This document shows positions 24,493 through 32,705 of a stretch of DNA of 34,866 bases, one piece after another. The notes beneath the pieces were generated by a model. It saw only the letters and a list, made by a program, of their open reading frames with translations. It was not told the origin of the DNA and made no database searches. The position numbers were made by a program, and so were the translations under genes. This DNA comes from DATIJJ01 sp039936115 (GTDB taxonomy: Bacteria; Pseudomonadota; Gammaproteobacteria; DSM-16500): the NCBI GenBank assembly GCA_039936115.1, contig JBDTIZ010000116.1, positions 1 to 34,866 on the forward strand, read 5' to 3'. Numbering within the stretch: position 1 is the stretch's first letter; each line of letters opens with the position of its first letter.

Positions 24493-27147
24493 CTAAACAG
24501 TCACAGGATTTGGTTTTTTCGGATCAATATTATACTTCTTCATGGCATCCGTCACTTTGCTTGCGGGGATACTGCCTTCTTTTGCTAAAGCATACAACGC
24601 TGCAATCACTATATAGTAACGATTTACTTCAAAGAAATGACGCAATTTATCGCGCGTATCACTACGACCGTAACCATCCGTACCTAACACAGAGTATGAG
24701 CGTGAGATGAAAGGACGCACTAAATCTGCATAAGCCCGCACATAATCGGTTGCAGCAATAATAGGGCCTTCATGTTTTTCCAAACACTGTTCGATATAAC
24801 TCTGTTGTGGTTTTGTCTCTGGCGAAAACATATTGTTTCGTTGCACATTCAACCCATCACGACGTAATTCACCAAAGCTCGTGATGCTCCAGATATCCGC
24901 GCCAATTTCAAAGTCTTTTTCTAGTAATTCAGCTGCTGCAATAACTTCACGTAAAATAGCGCCGCTGCCGAAGAGTTGTACTTTTAGTTTTGTCTTGCCC
25001 GCTGCTTTGAACAAATACATACCTTTGATTATGCCTTCTTCAGCACCGCTAGGCATTTCAGGCTGTACGTATTTTTCATTCATAGCCATGAGATAATAAA
25101 TCACATCTTGTTCTTCTTGATACATCACTTGCAAGCCATGTTGCACGATAACCGCCATTTCATAACCAAATGTTGGATCATATGCACGACAGGTTGGTAC
25201 CGCTGATGCGACTAATAAACTACTGCCATCTTGATGCTGCAAACCTTCACCTTCTAATGTGGTACGACCTGCAGTTGCGCCAATTAAAAATCCACGCGCA
25301 CGCATATCGCTGGCAGCCCAAATTAAATCGCCAATGCGTTGAAAACCAAACATGGAATAATACGTAAAAAACGGAATCATAGGCACTTGATGTGTCGAAT
25401 AAGAAGTGGCTGCTGCAATCCATGATGCCATACAACCTGCTTCTGTAATGCCTTCTTCTAACAATTGTCCATCTTTCACTTCACGGTAATAGAGTAATTG
25501 TTCTTTATCTTCTGGTGTATAAAGCTGTCCGACATGAGAATAAATACCAATTTGTCGGAATAAAGCTTCCAAACCAAATGTACGCACTTCATCTGAAAAA
25601 ATAGGCACAATACGTGAACCAATATTAGGGTCTTTTAATAAAATATTAAAAATACGCCCTAACACCATCGTCGTTGACATCGTGCGATCGCCCGTTCCTT
25701 TTAATACCGCATCAAACGCAGATAATGCAGGTACTGTTAAAGGTTGTTTAGGCGCGAGACGTGCTGGTAAGTAACCGTTTAATTTTTTTCGTTGCGCATG
25801 CAAATAAGCCAGTTCAGGACTTTTTGCATCGGGTTGATAGAAACTCAAACTGGTTAACTGTTTATCTGTTAATGGCAATTTGAATCGATCACGGAATAAT
25901 TTGAGCTCTGCTTCAGACATTTCCAATTGATTGTGCGCAATGTTACGACCTTCAGCGCCATGAATACCTAACCCGTATCCTTTAACACTTTGCGCTAAAA
26001 TAGCTGTGGGCTGACCTTTGTGTTTGACTGCGGCATTGTAAGCTGCAAAAATTTTCACTGGATCATGTCCACCACGATGCAAGCCTGCAATTTCGTCATC
26101 GGATAAATCAGCAAAGATTGCCTTGAGTTCTTCACTATCACCACAGTAAAATTCGCGACTATAAGCAACATCTTGTAAGTGTGTGTGTTGCAACTCGCCA
26201 TCGACGAGTTTACCTAGACGCTGAATTAATAATCCTTTTGTATCTTTGGCAAATAATTTGTCCCACTGGCTATCCCATAAAACTTTTATAACATTCCAGC
26301 CCGCACCGCGGAAAACGCCTTCCAATTCTTGAACGATTTTTCCGTTACCGCGAACTAAACCATCTAAACGTTGTAAATTACAATTTACAACGTAAACAAT
26401 ATTATCTAATTCTTCGCGTGCAGCGACTGTCAGTGCACCAATGGAATCGACTTCATCCATTTCGCCATCGCCAGTGAAAACCCACACTTTGCGATCATTC
26501 GCTGGAATAAATTTGCGGTTCTCAAGATATTTTAAAAAGCGCGCTTGATAAATAGCTTGCAGCGGACCAAGACCTAAAGACACAGTCGCAAATTGCCAGA
26601 ACTTCGGCATTAACCAGGGATGCGGATAAGAGGACACGCCATCGCCATCGACTTCTTGACGAAAATTTTTCAAGTTTTTTTCTGTCAAGCGTCCTTCAAG
26701 AAAAGCTCGCGCATAATTACCTTCTGACGAATGCCCTTGAAAATAAACTAAATCACCCGGCGTGCCTTCAGCAGCACCGTTGAAAAAATGGTTTAACCCG
26801 ACTTCATAGAGAGTTGCAATCGATGCATAAGACGATAAATGACCGCCAACACCACCCGCATCTTTTTTAGCACGCAGCACCATAGCGATTGCATTCCAGC
26901 GGATGATTGCATCAATTTGCTGTTCTAATTCAAGATTACCAGGATATTCAGGTTGTTGTTCGACCGGTATCGTATTGCAGTAAGGTGTCGTGATTGTGCT
27001 AGCGCCGCCTAACGTTCCTGCTACTGCCAATAGCTGTTGAATAATAAAACTTGCACGCTCGTTACCTTCAAATTTGACGACTGAAGCCAACGCATCCAAC
27101 CACTCTTGTGTTTCTACTGGGTCAATATCATCCCATGTTTTTGTCAT
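24493..27147 (-). CDS. aceE: Pyruvate dehydrogenase E1 component (homodimeric type)
   Basis: E1 decarboxylates pyruvate with thiamine diphosphate and acetylates the E2 lipoyl arm. At 884 aa it matches the gammaproteobacterial homodimeric AceE (E. coli 887). The cofactor motif is GDGEMDEVDSIGAL with the closing NCNLQRLDG; further hallmarks are YFQGHSSEGNYARAFLEGRL, QSVKGYGLG, HGAEGRNIAHNQ, and LEGEGLQHQDGSSLL in the second half. AGGA about 9 nt before the ATG at 27147 supports the start. It leads the aceE-aceF-lpdA operon. No pdhR regulator gene lies upstream; that gap holds a family B repeat. Confidence 0.97.
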   Translation of the reverse strand: MTKTWDDIDPVETQEWLDALASVVKFEGNERASFIIQQLLAVAGTLGGASTITTPYCNTIPVEQQPEYPGNLELEQQIDAIIRWNAIAMVLRAKKDAGGVGGHLSSYASIATLYEVGLNHFFNGAAEGTPGDLVYFQGHSSEGNYARAFLEGRLTEKNLKNFRQEVDGDGVSSYPHPWLMPKFWQFATVSLGLGPLQAIYQARFLKYLENRKFIPANDRKVWVFTGDGEMDEVDSIGALTVAAREELDNIVYVVNCNLQRLDGLVRGNGKIVQELEGVFRGAGWNVIKVLWDSQWDKLFAKDTKGLLIQRLGKLVDGELQHTHLQDVAYSREFYCGDSEELKAIFADLSDDEIAGLHRGGHDPVKIFAAYNAAVKHKGQPTAILAQSVKGYGLGIHGAEGRNIAHNQLEMSEAELKLFRDRFKLPLTDKQLTSLSFYQPDAKSPELAYLHAQRKKLNGYLPARLAPKQPLTVPALSAFDAVLKGTGDRTMSTTMVLGRIFNILLKDPNIGSRIVPIFSDEVRTFGLEALFRQIGIYSHVGQLYTPEDKEQLLYYREVKDGQLLEEGITEAGCMASWIAAATSYSTHQVPMIPFFTYYSMFGFQRIGDLIWAASDMRARGFLIGATAGRTTLEGEGLQHQDGSSLLVASAVPTCRAYDPTFGYEMAVIVQHGLQVMYQEEQDVIYYLMAMNEKYVQPEMPSGAEEGIIKGMYLFKAAGKTKLKVQLFGSGAILREVIAAAELLEKDFEIGADIWSITSFGELRRDGLNVQRNNMFSPETKPQQSYIEQCLEKHEGPIIAATDYVRAYADLVRPFISRSYSVLGTDGYGRSDTRDKLRHFFEVNRYYIVIAALYALAKEGSIPASKVTDAMKKYNIDPKKPNPVTV

Positions 27148-27259
27148 ATTGTTTTTCCTAATCTTAGTTTTATGCAGACGAGCACTAATCGGCTATTTTA
27201 ACCTGAATGGGGGCAAAGCTGAAGGTAATGAGGATAAAAATACTGTATTCTTCTATCCC

Positions 27260-27361
27260 CTTTTTGTAGGGGCGAACCTATGTGTTCACCCTCTCGACCA
27301 AAGAAATAACATTTACCTATTAAGGCCAAAGGGCGAACACATAGGTTCGCCCTTACAAAAG
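27260..27361. repeat. MITE-like inverted repeat, family B, copy 2
   Basis: GTAGGGGCGAACCTATGTGT (27266-27285) is mirrored by ACACATAGGTTCGCCCTTAC (27337-27356), and the flanking CTTTTT and AAAAG extend the palindrome. The central sequence matches that of the copy at 32168 in reverse orientation (AAATGTTAT on its reverse strand). It sits between aceE and the sulfatase-fold gene. Confidence 0.85.
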
Positions 27362-27380
27362 CCAAAGCATATTAAGCAAA

Positions 27381-29267
27381 TTACCGATAAAACCGCCGCA
27401 TATCCTGGAAAATCGCCTGCATTAAGGGCGGATGGATTTTTGCATCGGTTAAAATCTTGCCATCCAATTGCGTCACTTGAAAATTCCCCGTCGGAAATAC
27501 GGTGGTAATTCGATCTTTTTCAACAATTCCAAACCCAATATAACTACCGACGATCAAATAAGGGGCGATTTGCTCATGGAGCAAAGAGTTGCCCATACTA
27601 TATACATTTGGTTGCGATTTGCAGCCCAGTACTTTTTCCATCAACGTTGGGACAATATCAAAATGACTGGTGCCCTGAGTAATCGTTTTCGGTGTCGAGC
27701 CTGGCCAATAAATAATCAAAGGTGTTCTTACCTGGTAATGCGTGAAATTACTCGCATGCCCCCAATACCCCAGATGGTTATCGTTAAATTCCTCACCATG
27801 GTCACCGGTGATAACCACAACTGTGCTCTCTAACAAATGGTGGGATTTAAGATAATTTAGAACCTCACCCACTTGTTGGTCTGCCAAATGCAGTGCGTTT
27901 TTATAACGGTTCAGATAAGGCAGAGGATCAGACTGATTTGTCAAACTTAAACGATCGCACACTTTAACAGCAGGTTTGAAAGGTCTCAAATCATTTGGGA
28001 CTGCGCAATAACTATGTGCGGTATCATAAAATAAAAAACTAAAAAAGGGTTGTTGGTTCACTTGAACTTGATCAATAAATTTTTCAAATTCTTTTGTCAC
28101 AGCCAGGTCGCGGATATAGGGATTTTTGCCACGAAATTTTAACTTCAAATCTTTTATGGCACTAAAAACATTTTTATTAAATGCCGGCATCGTCAATCCA
28201 GCACTGGCTAGAATTTTCATTTGATAATTATGTTTGATCAACTCATCCAACAAAATGGGCCCACGTTTTTGAACTTCCATAGCGGTCCAATACGTCGCTG
28301 GCAATCCGTAAAATAATGAAAAAATGCCAGGACCTGTCGCATCGCCACCGCTAGAATGATTTTTATAAACCCAAGCTTGTTTTGCAAATTGAAACATATT
28401 CGGTGTGACAGACTCATCCAACATATCAAATCGCCAAGCATCTACACCGATAATAACCACATTTAAATGGCGTTCTGGTGGTATAAACTTCAAATCTTGC
28501 AACGGATAATGTAAAGATTGATAAGCTTGAGCCGGTTGAATCAGATAACGTTCGAATGCTCGCTCTAATGCGAGCCGTCCATTTTGCATCGGCAACATAG
28601 CACCCAGAAATTCCGTATAGAGTGGCAATACACGAACGGCTTCTATCATGACGCGACCCAGATTGTGATTAAAACTAAAAATCAACATGGTGTAAGATGT
28701 GTAAACACAAAGACTGACAAAAATAGCAATCCACTTACCTATTCCGCGCAATACATCTCGTTGGATGACATAATACCAAATAAGATAAGCGATCAAAGTT
28801 TCAAACAAAACTAGACCCGCACTGACTGCGATACACACGACATATTCGTAGGGAGAAAAATCAAAAAATTGCTCGTTGGAGGAATGGAGAATTAAATTCA
28901 ACACAATTCCGTTGATATGAAAACGAAATAAACTGTAAACAATCGTATCGCTAATTAAAACGCCGGCGAACAAAGCCGCAATCAAAACACTCACGCTAAA
29001 AATAAAATAACGCCTATTTACCACTAAAATTAGCAATCCAATTAACACGCTTGGCAAATAAGCTAAAATAGCAAGCTGTCCAAGATAACTGACCGTCAAA
29101 AATCCAGCGAGTGTGTGCTTGCCATGCGCAGTTAAATAATTGGTATCAAGCCAAGAAATTGAATGCGTGTATTTCAAGCCAATTAGCCAGAATAACAGCA
29201 TATTTGCTGTGAAAAACCATCCGCACCAGCGTAGTGATTTTCTATGGTCTAGTGTTAATTTAAACAT
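27381..29267 (-). CDS. YejM/PbgA-like inner-membrane protein with sulfatase-fold periplasmic domain
   Basis: The 628-aa protein has a DUF3413-like N-terminal membrane domain with about five helices (to about residue 200) and a sulfatase/alkaline-phosphatase-fold domain from about 268. In that fold, VVIIGVDAWRFDML gives metal-ligand Asp276, SSGGDATGPGIFSLFYG aligns with YejM SSGNTTDNGIFGLFYG and gives nucleophile-position Thr311, and VVVITGDHGEEFND supplies the second metal motif, which E. coli YejM appears to have lost. In enterics YejM senses LPS and controls LpxC turnover; this homologue may instead be an active transferase or hydrolase. AAAGG lies before the ATG at 29267; an upstream GTG at 29303 is less likely. 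It follows the BtuF-like gene by 60 nt. Confidence 0.85.
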   Translation of the reverse strand: MFKLTLDHRKSLRWCGWFFTANMLLFWLIGLKYTHSISWLDTNYLTAHGKHTLAGFLTVSYLGQLAILAYLPSVLIGLLILVVNRRYFIFSVSVLIAALFAGVLISDTIVYSLFRFHINGIVLNLILHSSNEQFFDFSPYEYVVCIAVSAGLVLFETLIAYLIWYYVIQRDVLRGIGKWIAIFVSLCVYTSYTMLIFSFNHNLGRVMIEAVRVLPLYTEFLGAMLPMQNGRLALERAFERYLIQPAQAYQSLHYPLQDLKFIPPERHLNVVIIGVDAWRFDMLDESVTPNMFQFAKQAWVYKNHSSGGDATGPGIFSLFYGLPATYWTAMEVQKRGPILLDELIKHNYQMKILASAGLTMPAFNKNVFSAIKDLKLKFRGKNPYIRDLAVTKEFEKFIDQVQVNQQPFFSFLFYDTAHSYCAVPNDLRPFKPAVKVCDRLSLTNQSDPLPYLNRYKNALHLADQQVGEVLNYLKSHHLLESTVVVITGDHGEEFNDNHLGYWGHASNFTHYQVRTPLIIYWPGSTPKTITQGTSHFDIVPTLMEKVLGCKSQPNVYSMGNSLLHEQIAPYLIVGSYIGFGIVEKDRITTVFPTGNFQVTQLDGKILTDAKIHPPLMQAIFQDMRRFYR

Positions 29268-29327
29268 GGATTTTTTACCTTTTATTGTATCTTGCGTAGG
29301 CACACGCTCTTGCTTTTATAGGGGCTA

Positions 29328-30179
29328 CTAACGCACCGTCTCAATCATCCGACACATTTCCTCTGCCCCATTTAAAATCCGCGGCCCCGCACGCTCCACC
29401 CAATCAGGATCTATCACAAAAAGCCTATTATTTTTGACAGCAGACAATAACGGCCATTTACGCCATTGTTTCCGCCAATCCATTTTAGTTTCACTCCCAA
29501 TAATAACATCAGGATTTGCACGAAGCACAGCTTCCATACTTACTTCAGGCGTCACACCAGAGAGATTCGCAAAAATATTTTTTCCACCACACAACATAAT
29601 AATCTCATTAATCCAGCTCGCTTGTGTCACCGTCACCAAAGGCTCTGGCCATATCTGATAAAATACTGAGATAGTTTTTTGCCGGGAGTACTTTCGCTGC
29701 AACTGCTGATAGTCTTGGATAAAATGTCTAGCGGCGACTGACGCTTTTTTTTCAGTACCCGCCAAACAACCTAAACGCTGTAACGTACGAGGAACATCAG
29801 TGATATGACGCAGATGACTCACATAAATAGGGACTGAGAGATTTTTTAATTGATCCGGCATCCGACTTTCTGCCCAAACAACAATTAAGTCTGGATGCAA
29901 TGCCAGGACACGCTCCACATCAACATGATTAAAATTCGCAACAACAGGAATTTTTTTTGCATTGCTCGGATAATCACTACCTTTGACAACACCCACTATA
30001 TTTTCTTTAGCACCTGCTGCAAAAAGTAACTCCGTAAGATCCGGCGCCAAACTAATAATCCGTTTTGCAGGACTCAGTAATTTGATGGTGTGCGAAGCAT
30101 CATCCACCACTTCACACGCGTTTGCAGTACTGTTTAGCCATAAGAAAAAAATCGCGATGACATACGTAAACTTCAGCAT
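29328..30179 (-). CDS. BtuF-like periplasmic substrate-binding protein
   Basis: A 283-aa protein with a signal peptide (about 1-21, cleavage near ANA-C) and a class III helical-backbone binding fold. Its marks are RIISLAPDLTELLFAAGA, VVKGSDYPSNAKKIP, VDVERVLALHPDLIVVW, LCGGKNIFAN, VSMEAVLRANPDVIIG and the closing RAGPRILNGAEEMC, which together fit BtuF-type cobalamin-binding proteins. It would deliver corrinoid, or possibly haem or siderophore, to an ABC importer. No permease or ATPase partner lies nearby. A Cys follows the signal sequence, but a canonical lipobox Leu at -3 is missing. It starts 4 nt after ampE, in an operon with ampD-ampE. Confidence 0.82.
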   Translation of the reverse strand: MLKFTYVIAIFFLWLNSTANACEVVDDASHTIKLLSPAKRIISLAPDLTELLFAAGAKENIVGVVKGSDYPSNAKKIPVVANFNHVDVERVLALHPDLIVVWAESRMPDQLKNLSVPIYVSHLRHITDVPRTLQRLGCLAGTEKKASVAARHFIQDYQQLQRKYSRQKTISVFYQIWPEPLVTVTQASWINEIIMLCGGKNIFANLSGVTPEVSMEAVLRANPDVIIGSETKMDWRKQWRKWPLLSAVKNNRLFVIDPDWVERAGPRILNGAEEMCRMIETVR

Positions 30180-30183
30180 GGCA

Positions 30184-31017
30184 TCACATCAACAAAACGA
30201 TAACCGCTAACATTGCCAAGCTCATGACAAATACACGATCCAATAATGCAACGGCTTCTTTTTCCGCTGAACCATCTTCTGGAATGAAATTATTATTCAA
30301 CACATCCAATGCGCTGACACCACATTCTGTCAACAGCGTTTTGTTTGCATCCAGTCCTTGCAACAGATTTTTTTTCCACTGTGCAATCACGTTGGTAAAA
30401 TGTCCGCTCAAAGCAAAAATAAATGTGAATAATCTAACTGGAATCCAGTCAAGCACTTGCTGTGATTTTGTGGCAAGCTTCGTCACATCTAATGGAGATT
30501 CTGTCGCTGATAATGCAATTAATCGATAAAGAAGAGCGCCAGCAGGCCCAAGCAATGCAAACCAAAAAATCACTGCAAAAACGCGTTTATAAGCCGCGAT
30601 AAAAATAGCGCGTACAAATGCTTGATGAAACGCTTGAGAAGTATCCGGCATGCTAATCCCAAACGCCGTTGTCACCTGCTCTATGGCAACGTTCGGATCA
30701 TCTTTGTATAACTCATTAATGCTAGTATAAACTTGCACCCACAAATTAGTCGGCCCCAAGCAATACATCAAAATGATAATCCCAAAAATGATTTTAAAAA
30801 TGCCGTACAAGAAACCAGATAATATAAAATTCACACCCCCAACCAACAACACGGGTGGCAACACACTGACAATCAGTAAAAAAATGGATGACCAGTTAGC
30901 AACACGTGAATGTCCCAACCAGCGTTGGTACAAAAGGAACCAGCGCCAATGACGCAAATGGGTCCAATGAAAAAATCGTTCAATCACAAGTGAAACGAGT
31001 ATCATAATAAACGTCAT
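30184..31017 (-). CDS. ampE: AmpE, inner-membrane protein of the ampDE operon
   Basis: A 277-aa membrane protein beginning MTFIMILVSLVIERFFHWTH. Hydrophobic segments lie around 40-65, 68-88, 135-170 and the extreme C-terminus. PTNLWVQV and the FAVIFWFALLGPAGALLYRL block (about 150-170) are characteristic of AmpE/CobD-like proteins. AmpE has been proposed as a sensory membrane partner of AmpD in beta-lactamase regulation, but its activity is not established. It starts 5 nt after ampD, as in enterics and pseudomonads. Confidence 0.87.
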   Translation of the reverse strand: MTFIMILVSLVIERFFHWTHLRHWRWFLLYQRWLGHSRVANWSSIFLLIVSVLPPVLLVGGVNFILSGFLYGIFKIIFGIIILMYCLGPTNLWVQVYTSINELYKDDPNVAIEQVTTAFGISMPDTSQAFHQAFVRAIFIAAYKRVFAVIFWFALLGPAGALLYRLIALSATESPLDVTKLATKSQQVLDWIPVRLFTFIFALSGHFTNVIAQWKKNLLQGLDANKTLLTECGVSALDVLNNNFIPEDGSAEKEAVALLDRVFVMSLAMLAVIVLLM

Positions 31018-31022
31018 GGCGA

Positions 31023-31583
31023 TTATTCCTTCACTATTGCTTTTTCAATGATAAAATCCAACTCATGCCAATTAAATGCCTTTCCTGGATCGGTTTTTCT
31101 ACCGGGTGCGATATCGGAATGACCTACAATACGGTCGCGCGTAATGTTTGGATAAGCGTGTCTGAGTATTTTAATAACTTCCGCTAATTGTTCATACTGC
31201 ACTTTTTCATACGGTAAATCATCTGTGCCTTCCAATTCAATGCCTATTGAAAAATCATTGCAACGTTCCCGCCCCTGAAAATAAGATTGGCCGGCGTGCC
31301 AAGCGCGTTTTGAAAACGGCACGAATTGAATGATTTCGCCTGTACGTGCAATTAATAAATGCGCTGATACCTTTAAGGATGAAATCGTTGCAAAATAAGG
31401 ATGAATGCTCTCATCCAATTTGCCGCTGAAAAATGTCTCAATATATTGAGTATCAAACTGACCCGGTGGCAAACTAATTCCATGCACAACTATCATATCA
31501 ATATCTGCATTCTCTGGACGTGCATCGCAATGGGGCGACGGCAGATAACGTGCTGTTTTAATTAAACCTTCTGGGAGAATCAT
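31023..31583 (-). CDS. ampD: AmpD, 1,6-anhydro-MurNAc-L-alanine amidase
   Basis: AmpD is a cytosolic zinc amidase that removes the stem peptide from anhydromuropeptides during peptidoglycan recycling. From the ATG at 31583 it is 186 aa, and its zinc ligands fall at H34 (IVVHGISLPP), H155 (VGHSDIAPGRKTDPG) and D165, with the active-site Glu at E116 (IGIELEG). These are nearly the same numbers as in E. coli AmpD. A TTG two codons upstream has a better-placed AGAGG, so a start at 31589 remains possible. It is the first gene of the ampD-ampE-btuF-like run. No ampC or ampR is in the window. Confidence 0.95.
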   Translation of the reverse strand: MILPEGLIKTARYLPSPHCDARPENADIDMIVVHGISLPPGQFDTQYIETFFSGKLDESIHPYFATISSLKVSAHLLIARTGEIIQFVPFSKRAWHAGQSYFQGRERCNDFSIGIELEGTDDLPYEKVQYEQLAEVIKILRHAYPNITRDRIVGHSDIAPGRKTDPGKAFNWHELDFIIEKAIVKE

Positions 31584-31734
31584 TTTCAATGGGATAAAAC
31601 CTCTTGGGTACCGATTAACAATTCTCTGGAATTATAACGTCAAAGATGATAACAATCGTCATAGAATTTAACAAATTTAACTTTATTTGATGCTTTAAAT
31701 TCGATCTAATACATTAACTGCAGGAGATAAAAAA

Positions 31735-32160
31735 ATGTTTTCAAAACCAAAACAGCATCCTGGTGGATATTTGGCGGTTTCAGATGGAACCGAGAAAAAA
31801 CCAGTCGATTTCACTTCTATTCCAGCCACTCCCTCATCATTTGACAAAGAACAAAAAAAAATACCAACTCCCGTTGAAACCGCATTAGATAACTTAAGAG
31901 CTAGTAGTCAGAAATCATCTGAAATTGAGCTCGAAACTGCAGTGACTAGGAAAATAGTTCTCGCTATCCAAAAAGGCGCTACTTTAGCTCAGATTGAAGC
32001 TGCCATGAAATATTCAGTGAGAGATGCGGGGAGTCTTATCAAAACAGTAGTTGATTCAACACGACAAGACCCTATGGTTGTTGCATTTAGGGCAGCTTAT
32101 CAAAAAGAACATCCCGCTAAGCCACAGGCTCAATCAACCCTCAATATCCTTAATTTGTAG
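31735..32160 (+). CDS. Unrecognised 141-aa protein
   Basis: The ATG at 31735 has AGGAG about 8 nt upstream, codon use like its neighbours, and a clear TAG stop, so it is probably a real gene. The N-terminal 45 residues are rich in Pro, Ser, Thr and Lys and look disordered. Residues 46-130 look helical (VETALDNLRASS, AVTRKIVLAIQKGATLAQIE, AAMKYSVRDAGSLIKTVVDS). No signal peptide or membrane segment is seen. I recognise no family. It lies alone on the plus strand between divergent ampD and a family B repeat. A cytosolic or secreted small protein is possible; no evidence separates the two. Confidence 0.7.
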   Translation: MFSKPKQHPGGYLAVSDGTEKKPVDFTSIPATPSSFDKEQKKIPTPVETALDNLRASSQKSSEIELETAVTRKIVLAIQKGATLAQIEAAMKYSVRDAGSLIKTVVDSTRQDPMVVAFRAAYQKEHPAKPQAQSTLNILNL

Positions 32161-32167
32161 GGTTTAC

Positions 32168-32258
32168 GTAGGGGCGAACCTATACGTTCGCCCTGCAGCC
32201 TCGATATGCAAATGTTATCTCTTCGATAAAGAGGGCGAACACATAGGTTCGCCCCTAC
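32168..32258. repeat. MITE-like inverted repeat, family B, copy 3
   Basis: GTAGGGGCGAACCTATACGT (32168-32187) is mirrored by ACATAGGTTCGCCCCTAC (32241-32258). The centre (GATATGCAAATGTTATCTCT) resembles that of the copy at 27260 read on the other strand. It starts 8 nt after the stop of the 141-aa gene. Confidence 0.85.
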
Positions 32259-32377
32259 ACAAGACAATTTTATGACAAATGCCATGAAACCCCATCAGAG
32301 TAACGGAACACAGGGGATTTATTTGACGATTCAGACCGCATACGCTACTCTTGGCAGCCTTAAGAGAGCACGCGCGC

Positions 32378-32617
32378 ATGCAAGCCAACGAAATCAAACT
32401 GTTAATCGAAGCCGGTTTAAAAGACTGCACTGCCGTCGTTGAAGGCGAAGATGGTGTGCACTTTACTGCAACTGTGATTACGCCTGAATTTGCCGACAAA
32501 AACCGCGTTCAGAAACAACAAATGGTTTATGCGACACTAGGCAACCGGATACACGATGGCACGATACACGCGCTCTCCATCAAAACACTTACCCCATCTG
32601 AATGGGAAAATTCATAA
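32378..32617 (+). CDS. ibaG: IbaG/BolA-family protein
   Basis: An 80-aa BolA-fold protein starting MQANEIKLLIEAGLKDCTAV, with VEGEDGVHFTATVITPEF, RVQKQQMVYATLGNRI and HALSIKTLTPSEW, the classic IbaG (YrbA) pattern. BolA-type proteins partner with monothiol glutaredoxins in iron-sulfur and stress metabolism; IbaG is linked to acid stress in E. coli. The ATG at 32378 follows AGAGAG; an in-frame TTG 27 nt earlier gives a non-family extension. It directly precedes murA, as in many gammaproteobacteria, although the mla genes usually found upstream are absent. Confidence 0.92.
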   Translation: MQANEIKLLIEAGLKDCTAVVEGEDGVHFTATVITPEFADKNRVQKQQMVYATLGNRIHDGTIHALSIKTLTPSEWENS

Positions 32618-32618
32618 T

Positions 32619-32679
32619 AACGTGTTTTTAAGCTATTTCTTTGACTTTCTTATCAGAAGAAATAAGATAGTCACACGTT
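32619..32679 (+). promoter_or_regulatory. Stem-loop in the ibaG-murA gap
   Basis: TGACTTTCTTAT (32642-32653) pairs with ATAAGATAGTCA (32662-32673) over 11 of 12 positions around an 8-nt loop, and AACGTG (32619-32624) pairs with CACGTT (32674-32679) just outside. It ends 26 nt before the murA ATG. No T-run follows, so an mRNA leader structure or weak terminator are both possible. Confidence 0.4.
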
Positions 32680-32705
32680 CTTAATTAACTACATGAGTCT
32701 AACAA

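Noticed and set aside
31687..31715. Promoter TTGATG-17-TACATT before the 141-aa gene
   Set aside because: The implied transcript would begin at the SD itself, leaving no room for a normal leader.
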